A program made the translations under genes and the position numbers. Below, in pieces: positions 15,109 to 21,144 of a stretch of DNA of 21,144 nt. The DNA comes from a virus. The notes under the pieces were generated by a model. That model saw only the letters and a program-made list of their open reading frames with translations. It searched no databases and was not told the origin of the DNA. The first letter of the stretch is position 1, and each line of letters starts with the position of its first letter. The DNA is taken from IMG/VR virus record IMGVR_UViG_3300042731_000228, positions 1 to 21,144 of that record; one strand, written 5' to 3'.

Positions 15109-18100
15109 TAGATAGTGGTATTGTTATCTTTAATTCTTCTAGCGTTCTCATCTTTTCTGAGGTCAGTAGAAGTAACAAATGCTCTTACAGGTCTGCTGCT
15201 GTTAATAGCATTAGTTGTAGTTGCCTCGGCAATAGCCTTTAGGTAATTTACACTTTCCTGTGATTGTTGGCTAACATTAGTTACCGAATTGGTAACGCTA
15301 CCACCCTGTGCGTATCTAACAGGAGAAGGTGTTGTGTTAGGCTTGACTGACTGATTAAGTCGCTCTAGCAAGTCACGGTGTAGTGAGGCGGCTCTTTTGT
15401 TCACAATGAACTCTCCACCTTCCATCTCGTATCCACCCTGTCCCTGTACTGAGAATGGTACACCGCCATCCTGATGGCTAGGCCCATAAACCATACCCCC
15501 TTCAGCAAACTTCTTAGGGTAGAACTTGCGTTGGTTGATAGCACTTACTTCTGCAGCGTAAGATGCTGCGGCACTCGCTGCCGTAATAGCAGCCATAATG
15601 TTAAGAGTAGTAGGCTCTGCAATACCTTCCTTAATCAAAGTAGGAATGATAGATGCTACAGCCTCTAGGAACTCAACCTTTGCATCGTTTCTATCTTTCT
15701 TTTGCTCTGCTTCAAACAACTTTTTCTCAATCGCATTTTCTTCAGCAATCTGCTTCTTACGAAGTTCTTGTTGTCTTCTGCGGTACTGAGCCTCATTGAT
15801 AAGGCCGTTTTCAAACTGCTGCTTGGCCAAGTAGTCTTCAGTCTCGTAACGAGCCTTAATCGCTTCCTTTTCTGCCTCTAGCCTGTTCTTAGTGTTCTCA
15901 AATGCCGTGTCATTGAATCCTTCTAGCGCACCAACAACGGTAGATATAGCCTCATCAATACCTTTGTATAAAACTTTGTTCCAATCAACGCCATACTCAG
16001 GCTGAATGTTGTCAATGATTGCTTGGGCAACCATTTTCAAATCAGGGTCATCACCTGCAACGGTCATCAGGTCTTCTTTCATCTGCTCGTAGATAGCAGA
16101 CTCACCACGCTTCATTTCAACGCCTGTTATTTGACCTTTATCATACTGACTTTTTAGTGCTGTAATTTGATTTTTTGCTGCAGCGGTTACGGCTAGGATA
16201 TTAGAAACATTTGTTTCTAGAGCATCGTTTTTGTTATCATATGTCCTGATAAGGTTGTGAAGAGTTTTTTGCTCACGCTCCATAACGGAAATGTTATGCG
16301 CTGCTTGTTTTGTGAGTTCGCCTTTTGAGTTTACATTCTCTCTTTCCTTTTTTATCTTTTCATCAAGCACTTCAATTTCGCTGTAGGCGTACTGAATGAA
16401 CTTAACATTTTCTGCTTGTTTCTTCTTGTTGGCATCAATGTCATTAAATACAGTTTTAGTATATTCCTTGTTTGCCTCGGCTGCAGCATTGAGGGCTTCG
16501 TTACGCTTGTCAATTGCTTTTTTAGCATCTTCAGTAATGTCAATTTGGTCCTTGAAGTCTCTTGCTACTTGCCTTTCAATCCTAGGCTCAGTAACTTTCT
16601 TTCCCTCTTTGACTATTACTTTGATGAAGTTTGAGAATCTTCTTTCAAATCCTTCCAATTGCTTATCTCTTGCTTTCATCTGCAAGACAGCATCTTCATA
16701 CGCCTGAAGTTGAACAGCATCAAGTGTTCCGCTATCAATGATTTTGTTGGTTTCGTCTATAGAGTTTCTGAGTTTTATTCTTTCGTCTATAATCTCATCT
16801 ACCGCTTCAGCAGCCTCTTTCTGAACATTAAGACCCTTCAGTTCTTTTGTGATGAGGGCTTGAAGTCTATCTTCATATTCATCATCAACAAACGAGCGTG
16901 ACTGCTCAATAAGTATGTTTTTTCTAATCTGCTCATACTGCTCTTCATAAGCATCGGTCAAACCCTGTACTGCAAGTGTCTCATCTTGAGTAAGACCTAT
17001 TTTTACGGCTGTCCATTTTGTAGCAGTAACAATAACCCTACTCAAACCTGTCTGAGTTTTCTCAAGTCTATCTAGCCACTTAACGACATTAAATGTTGCT
17101 TCAACTTCTTTTAGAGCGTCCTTTTGATATTGTTCTGCAGTCTTACCACTTTGTTTAGCCAACCTTTCTAGTGCAACTGTCTGAGCATCTACCCCACTTG
17201 CTAACCTCTCCATATCTTTTTGGAGGTCTTCCGTGCTGATTCCCTCAAGAGCCTTGAATGCTTGAATTGTTTTCTTAGCCTCGTAACTAAGCAGCCCTAT
17301 TGCTTGGGTAAATAAATCACTTGAGATTATAGCCTCGCCAATACTAACCTGCATCTTGTTTATTTCAGATTTCAGTATCGCAATCTGACCTGAAACCGAT
17401 GTAGATTGAGTTGCCGCTGCTTTCATAGCACGGCCCATCTCATAGTATTTGTTATTGTTTTCGTCTAACGCATCAATGTTTGCTAGTAGCGTAATCAACT
17501 GAGATGCGTTTCGGACACCTACCAATTCGGCAGCATCAGCGACACTAAGATTTTGCTTTGCTAGTTCTTTTAATTTACCCTCAACATCAACTGTTTCAGC
17601 ACCTAGTTTTGTGAATATGGCACGAAGACCTGTACCAACACGAGATGCCGTAAACCCATTATCCGCTAATATAGCCATTGCACCCGCTGTCTGCTCTAGA
17701 CTAATTCCCAAGTCGTTAGCAATAGGCCCAATGTACTGAACTGCAGTAGAAAAAGAATCTAGCGACAATGCAGAATTGTTGATTGTTGTCACGAGAATAT
17801 CTGCAATCTCATCACTATCTTCTGCTAAAAGGTTGAATTGGTTGATGAGTTTACCTACCTGCTCTGCTGTAGTACCAACATCTGCTCCAAGGGCTTGGGC
17901 GGCAAATGATATTGAACTAGTTGCGGCTACTACTTCTTTAGCAGAAAAACCTAGTTTGGACAGTTCGGTTTGTAGTTTAACTACTTCAATAGCGGTAAAT
18001 CTTGTTTGACCCGCTACCTCAAGTGCGTTTTTTGAAAGAGCATCTAAGTCTCTCCCTGTTACACCCGCAACTGCAGAAAGATTTTTTACGGCATCCTGAA

Positions 18101-18650
18101 ACTGAACAAATGCCTTTATACTGTCTACAACAACAAATTGTATGGCTTTCATTGCCGCTCCTAAGATAGCACCTGCTGTAGCAAAACGAGCAAGTGTTCC
18201 CATCGCACTACCTACTCCTTTTGTAAACTTACCAAAAGCACCTGTAGCACCTTTGGTTCCGCCACTCATTTTTTTGTTAGAGGCAGCAACTTTTTGACCC
18301 GCTTTGGCATTTTTGTTTTTTGCCTTTGTATCCTTCTCTATTGCAGCAGTTAACTTCTTCTCAGCAGCGGTTAACTTGTTAGTACCTGCATTAATTTTAT
18401 CAAGGCGAGTCTTTAGATTTTTGTTTGCTCTTTCAGCATCCTTAGTTGCCTTATAGTAATTGTTAACCTGCTTGGTCAACTTGTCCCCGCTCTTACGCAA
18501 GACTTCCATTTCCTTTCCTAACTCCTCTTGAATCTTCTTTGCGGATTTGCCCTCATTGGACATCTCCTGCATCTTACGAGTTAGTTTACTAATGGATAAT
18601 TCCCAGTCCTCAATTGCCTTCGTGCTAGTTCCCCTAGTTTGCTTCGCCAT
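15108..18650 (-). CDS. Tail tape measure protein (1180 residues)
   Basis: The tape measure fixes tail length and is ejected ahead of DNA. The N-terminal 130 residues are Lys-rich coiled coil (WELSISKLTRKMQEM onward). A Gly/Ala-rich hydrophobic segment lies at about 151-176 (ATAGAILGAAMKAIQFVVV). Residues about 180-400 match the TP901-type phage tail tape-measure domain: FQDAVKNLSAVAGVTGRDLD, QTELSKLGFSAKEVVAAT, VGTTAEQVGKLINQFNLLA, AMAILADNGFTASRVGTGLR. Long coiled coils fill about 430-1020. The C-terminus at about 1048-1100 (FAEGGMVYGPSHQDGGVPFSV, EMEGGEFIVNKRA) is typical of Bacteroidota tape measures. At roughly 1.5 angstroms per residue the tail would be up to about 175 nm, an inference. 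No peptidase or transglycosylase domain was seen. TAATG overlaps occur at both ends. Confidence 0.93.
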   Translation of the reverse strand: MAKQTRGTSTKAIEDWELSISKLTRKMQEMSNEGKSAKKIQEELGKEMEVLRKSGDKLTKQVNNYYKATKDAERANKNLKTRLDKINAGTNKLTAAEKKLTAAIEKDTKAKNKNAKAGQKVAASNKKMSGGTKGATGAFGKFTKGVGSAMGTLARFATAGAILGAAMKAIQFVVVDSIKAFVQFQDAVKNLSAVAGVTGRDLDALSKNALEVAGQTRFTAIEVVKLQTELSKLGFSAKEVVAATSSISFAAQALGADVGTTAEQVGKLINQFNLLAEDSDEIADILVTTINNSALSLDSFSTAVQYIGPIANDLGISLEQTAGAMAILADNGFTASRVGTGLRAIFTKLGAETVDVEGKLKELAKQNLSVADAAELVGVRNASQLITLLANIDALDENNNKYYEMGRAMKAAATQSTSVSGQIAILKSEINKMQVSIGEAIISSDLFTQAIGLLSYEAKKTIQAFKALEGISTEDLQKDMERLASGVDAQTVALERLAKQSGKTAEQYQKDALKEVEATFNVVKWLDRLEKTQTGLSRVIVTATKWTAVKIGLTQDETLAVQGLTDAYEEQYEQIRKNILIEQSRSFVDDEYEDRLQALITKELKGLNVQKEAAEAVDEIIDERIKLRNSIDETNKIIDSGTLDAVQLQAYEDAVLQMKARDKQLEGFERRFSNFIKVIVKEGKKVTEPRIERQVARDFKDQIDITEDAKKAIDKRNEALNAAAEANKEYTKTVFNDIDANKKKQAENVKFIQYAYSEIEVLDEKIKKERENVNSKGELTKQAAHNISVMEREQKTLHNLIRTYDNKNDALETNVSNILAVTAAAKNQITALKSQYDKGQITGVEMKRGESAIYEQMKEDLMTVAGDDPDLKMVAQAIIDNIQPEYGVDWNKVLYKGIDEAISTVVGALEGFNDTAFENTKNRLEAEKEAIKARYETEDYLAKQQFENGLINEAQYRRRQQELRKKQIAEENAIEKKLFEAEQKKDRNDAKVEFLEAVASIIPTLIKEGIAEPTTLNIMAAITAASAAASYAAEVSAINQRKFYPKKFAEGGMVYGPSHQDGGVPFSVQGQGGYEMEGGEFIVNKRAASLHRDLLERLNQSVKPNTTPSPVRYAQGGSVTNSVTNVSQQSQESVNYLKAIAEATTTNAINSSRPVRAFVTSTDLRKDENARRIKDNNTTI

Positions 18651-19276
18651 TATCTAAATATTTTCAATAAACTTGTGTCTATCGCCTCAATTAATGTTTC
18701 TCCGTACAATTCAATCATTCTTGCAGCGGCTTTGTTGACACCTCTTTGCAGGGTGGCATCAAACCCTTTATCTTTATATTCAAATGGATTCAAAAAGTTT
18801 GTTCTTTTCTTAATACCATTTTTACCCATTGATTTAGCAATCCTAAAAGCAATTCTCCTAGCCTCTTGAACATCGCTAGAAATTCCTTTTTTCATTACCC
18901 AAGAATGTATTGGGTCAATCTTTGGATACCATTTTTTCTTTTTACTCTTTTCCCATAACACCGAGTAGTATTGATGGTCTTTACCAAGCCCGTACTCAAT
19001 GTTAGTTATTATCTTAACACTTTCAGGTATGTTGTTTCTATACGAGCCAATAACGACCCGTATGCTGTCTTTTTTGACAAGCCACCTGTCATCGCTTTCA
19101 GGCATTAATGACTTGCTGCTCTTAGGATTGGTCAACCTACCTGTAGCGACCATACCCTTGGATTTAGCAATCTCTACTATCTTAGCAATAATAGCGGATT
19201 TCCTAAACTCCTTGGCTATTGCAGCAACAGCAACCAATCGCATTTGATTCTCTAACTGTTTCTTGCTTCTAGCCAT
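18650..19276 (-). CDS. HK97-gp10-like neck or tail-completion protein (208 residues)
   Basis: Resembles the HK97 gp10 / neck type-1 family, which joins head and tail or caps the tail. Points of similarity are KGMVATGRLTNPKSSKSL near 39-56, a KKDSIRVVIGSYRNNIPES strand pair near 68-86, NIEYGLGKDHQYYSVLWEKSKKK near 92-114, then IHSWVMKKGISSDVQEARRIAFRIAKSMGKNGIKKR near 122-157. This last helical pair with an 'I..W...KG......A..IA..I...GIK' pattern is typical of the family in Bacteroidota phages. The protein is strongly basic. TAATG overlaps join it to the genes on both sides. Its place directly before the tape measure fits a tail-completion role. Confidence 0.75.
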   Translation of the reverse strand: MARSKKQLENQMRLVAVAAIAKEFRKSAIIAKIVEIAKSKGMVATGRLTNPKSSKSLMPESDDRWLVKKDSIRVVIGSYRNNIPESVKIITNIEYGLGKDHQYYSVLWEKSKKKKWYPKIDPIHSWVMKKGISSDVQEARRIAFRIAKSMGKNGIKKRTNFLNPFEYKDKGFDATLQRGVNKAAARMIELYGETLIEAIDTSLLKIFR

Positions 19277-19713
19277 TAAAAGTTAATTGTCCTGTTGTAA
19301 GGCTTTCTTGCTAAAGTAAATGTAAAGTCGCTAGTCGCAGTTGTGATATTGTAATCTCCCATTGACTCATTGCCCAAGTCCACTTCGCCAAACTCAACAT
19401 CCCAATCCTCTTGGATTAGGTGGTCCTGCAACTGCCCAATTACGAAGATGTTTTCATCAACGGAATTGATAGAGGCTTCATCGTTTTCGGCAGGTACTTT
19501 GTCTAGTAAGAATATGCCGAAATCAATGTAGTATGCAGGTGCTGCATCCTCTCTAGAGATGTTTGCTTCTAAAGGCATCATTACCATCGTGCGGTAATTG
19601 AACTCTCTGCCTTCTAGTTCATCTTCAGACTTGACAAGGATTACCTCATTGACCATTTCGTGGCGTTCACCAAAATCCTTGACAGCCTCGTATATGCCTC
19701 TGAGGTTGTTCAT
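19276..19713 (-). CDS. Possible tail terminator or neck protein (145 residues)
   Basis: No firm family. It starts MNNLRGIYEAVKDFGERHEM, an N-terminal helix, then alternates strands and helices: NEVILVKSEDELEGREFNYR, TMVMMPLEANISR, AYYIDFGIFLLDKVP near 60-75, a helical NIFVIGQLQDHLIQE and TSDFTFTLARKPYNRTINF at the C-terminus. The size and alternating alpha-beta pattern match tail terminator proteins, which cap the tube and stop its growth. It lies before the gp10-like and tape-measure genes, where terminators and neck proteins are common. The ATG at 19713 is preceded by a 17-base gap with the TTGTAAATTA word. The stop overlaps the next ATG (TAATG at 19276). Confidence 0.6.
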   Translation of the reverse strand: MNNLRGIYEAVKDFGERHEMVNEVILVKSEDELEGREFNYRTMVMMPLEANISREDAAPAYYIDFGIFLLDKVPAENDEASINSVDENIFVIGQLQDHLIQEDWDVEFGEVDLGNESMGDYNITTATSDFTFTLARKPYNRTINF

Positions 19714-19726
19714 ATGTACTTTTTTA

Positions 19727-19736
19727 TAATTTACAA
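19727..19736 (-). promoter_or_regulatory. Stop-containing word TTGTAAATTA, copy 6
   Basis: The TAA inside the word is the stop codon of the 237-residue gene (final codons TTG TAA). The next ATG lies 23 bases from the first base of the word. Confidence 0.6.
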
Positions 19737-20444
19737 CTTATTAAGGGCAGCCTGTTGTCTTTGATTCGCTGCTTCAATCTTATTTTTCTGAGATAAGTAA
19801 CTCATTTCAGGGAGAACAACGCTCATCTTGAGCATATATATAGAGTCATACCTACGAATATCCTCTTGAGCCAACATACGAACTATGCTGTACCAATACC
19901 ATTGTTGATTAAACAACTCATCAGGAGTGGGCGTGGAAATAACATCGGGGTCATCCTCTTCCTCATCTTGCGTTGAATAAAAAACCCCTGAAAACTGCTT
20001 GAACAAAACATTGTCTCTATCAATAAGAAACTTATTTAGTAAACAATAAAGGTCTTGTACAGGGGTGTTTAGTATGGCTTCACGGTGTTCAGCCTCTTTA
20101 CTAGTGCTTGTGTTGTCAAACTCCTTCTCATCCTTTGGCCTCAGCACATATGTGAGCAGTTCTAGGTCTAGGTCAGTCTCGTTTTGGAATTTGAACTTGC
20201 CCGTAAGGATTTGCTCAATCATAATAAACTGCCCAAGCACTAAGTCAAATACATTGTCGTAGTAATTAAAATGCTCTTTGATGCAGTCGGTAACATCAGG
20301 CTCCGCTTTTATCGGATAGGTGTCCTTCATTGACCTAAGCAATGTAATGTGTTCTAACGCATCCAATTCTGCGAGATATGCCTTTAGGTCTTCCTCGCTA
20401 GAAAGTCTCTTAGAAACGCTTATATGCTGCTTAAATGTCATCAT
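19731..20444 (-). CDS. Protein of unknown function after the terminase (237 residues)
   Basis: Unrecognised. The frame is open further upstream to a TTG inside the terminase gene, but the ATG at 20444 is preferred because it overlaps the terminase stop as ATGATGA; the next codon (20441) is also ATG. The protein is mostly helical and acidic, with LDALEHITLLRSMKDTYPI near 27-45 and EHFNYYDNVFDLVLGQFIMIEQI near 57-79. A disordered DEEEDDPDVISTPTP linker lies near 167-181, and the C-terminal helix region has QQWYWYSIVRMLAQEDI and VVLPEMSYLSQKNKIEAANQRQQ. Tail-assembly chaperones and small baseplate factors can look like this and are encoded before tape measures, but a tail or neck role is only a position-based guess. 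Confidence 0.6.
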   Translation of the reverse strand: MMTFKQHISVSKRLSSEEDLKAYLAELDALEHITLLRSMKDTYPIKAEPDVTDCIKEHFNYYDNVFDLVLGQFIMIEQILTGKFKFQNETDLDLELLTYVLRPKDEKEFDNTSTSKEAEHREAILNTPVQDLYCLLNKFLIDRDNVLFKQFSGVFYSTQDEEEDDPDVISTPTPDELFNQQWYWYSIVRMLAQEDIRRYDSIYMLKMSVVLPEMSYLSQKNKIEAANQRQQAALNKL

Positions 20445-21144
20445 AGGAACATTGTTACACCTCCATCTTGTTCTTCTCGTGTACAATATGCCGCAATGGC
20501 TAGACTCATAACCATATCATCGTGCTTACCATCCGTGTTGCTAAACTGCAAGTTACCTGTAATCGCATTTCGCTTAGACTTGAAGTCGTACAACTCCTTA
20601 ATCAGGTCATCGTTCTTAGGTATCTTAATCACTTTGTCCTCAAATAGTTTGATTAGGTTGCGTATCATCTCAGGCTTTGATTGTGCTGTAGTGTGTATGG
20701 GTATCATTTTGTACAGCCTTTCATCATCCGTGAGGTCATCAAACAGCAAATCGTTGTTATTTACCTCAAAGTACGCAGCAGTTAACTTTTCATCGTGCTT
20801 TAGGTAGAAAGACTTAATGCGCTCTTTGAACTCATCGCTGTCCATTCCCTCTTCTTTGTAGTTGAATCGGTCTATGTCAACTACCTCGTAATTCTCGGTC
20901 ATTGCAGTAAGTACCGTGTAATCTTGTGCGACACCAATATCCATTCCGATGTACAGCCTTTCGTAATTCGCGAATCGCAATTCAGTAACAGCATCTTCCA
21001 CATTGCTGAATAATGCGTTAGCACTTACAGGTCGGCACAGGAACTCTTGGTCAAACTGAGCCTTAGTCATACTCTTCTTAATACCAAGTACTGTTTTTGC
21101 TACATTCTCATCGTTGAGGTCTAGGTAGGTGCGCTTGATAGATT
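20441..21144 (-). CDS. Terminase large subunit, C-terminal nuclease part (5' end outside the window)
   Basis: The large terminase is the packaging motor: an N-terminal ATPase pumps DNA and a C-terminal RNase H-like nuclease cuts it. Only the last 233 residues are visible; the frame is open to the right edge, so the ATPase is outside. A methionine at 21070 is internal, because the upstream in-frame residues (YLDLNDENVAKTVLGIKKS) continue the linker typical of terminases. Nuclease signatures in visible numbering are YIGMDIGVAQDYTVL with Asp68, AAYFEVNNND with Glu126, and GKHDDMVMSLAIA with His207, Asp208 and Asp209. These fit the usual metal-binding Asp/Glu/Asp set. LCRPVSANALF just before the domain is also characteristic. 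The stop overlaps the next gene's ATG (ATGATGA). Confidence 0.92.
   Translation of the reverse strand, partial: SIKRTYLDLNDENVAKTVLGIKKSMTKAQFDQEFLCRPVSANALFSNVEDAVTELRFANYERLYIGMDIGVAQDYTVLTAMTENYEVVDIDRFNYKEEGMDSDEFKERIKSFYLKHDEKLTAAYFEVNNNDLLFDDLTDDERLYKMIPIHTTAQSKPEMIRNLIKLFEDKVIKIPKNDDLIKELYDFKSKRNAITGNLQFSNTDGKHDDMVMSLAIAAYCTREEQDGGVTMFL

Noticed and set aside
15108-18650. Cell-wall hydrolase domain in the tape measure
   Set aside because: No lysozyme, transglycosylase or NlpC/P60-like catalytic motif was seen; the C-terminus is the usual Gly-rich tape-measure ending.
1034-19736. TTGTAAATTA as a ribosome-binding site
   Set aside because: Distance to the next ATG is too variable and two copies are separated from it by terminators.
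19731-20486. TTG start at 20486 for the 237-residue gene
   Set aside because: It overlaps the terminase by 46 bases, while ATG at 20444 gives the common four-base ATGA overlap.

Overview
This window looks like part of the virion-structure region of a tailed double-stranded DNA phage. The host is probably in the Bacteroidota, most likely a marine flavobacterium. That host assignment is an inference from three things: AT-rich DNA with A-rich leaders and little Shine-Dalgarno signal, a tape-measure C-terminus of the kind I associate with Bacteroidota phages and prophages, and portal and fibre modules of the same flavour. All 22 genes lie on the minus strand and read from the right edge to the left. 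No tRNA, rRNA, CRISPR array, insertion sequence, integrase or replication gene is visible. No contractile sheath was recognised, so a long non-contractile (siphovirus-like) tail is the best guess.

Layout in transcription order. (1) Right edge: C-terminal part of the large terminase (20441 to beyond 21144), then an unrecognised 237-residue protein, a 145-residue possible neck or tail-terminator protein, an HK97-gp10-like protein and a 1180-residue tape measure (to 15108). (2) Tail tip: a 202-residue protein and an 847-residue probable baseplate or hub protein (11957-15108). (3) Head: a two-domain protein of a phage-specific family, an XkdF-like protease fused to an acidic scaffold-like tail, and the major capsid protein (9179-11947). 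(4) Two paralogous probable tail-tube-type proteins, three very small proteins and three fibre-type proteins, one with a collagen-like stalk and a possible C1q-like head (3335-9115). (5) Two small proteins, a 598-residue modular surface protein, and the portal protein, which runs off the left edge (1-3335).

The most notable points are these. The portal comes last, after tape measure, capsid and fibres, instead of next to the terminase. A ten-base word, TTGTAAATTA, sits at or just after the stop codon at six of the nine gapped gene junctions. Ten junctions use the same one-base TAATG stop/start overlap. Three G-rich hairpin terminators bracket the capsid, tube-like and fibre genes. The flavobacterial promoter core TAnnTTTG was not seen in any gap. 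The genes form one assembly pathway: the protease-scaffold and capsid protein build a prohead on the portal, the terminase packages it, the tape measure, tube and hub proteins build the tail, and the fibre block gives host recognition.
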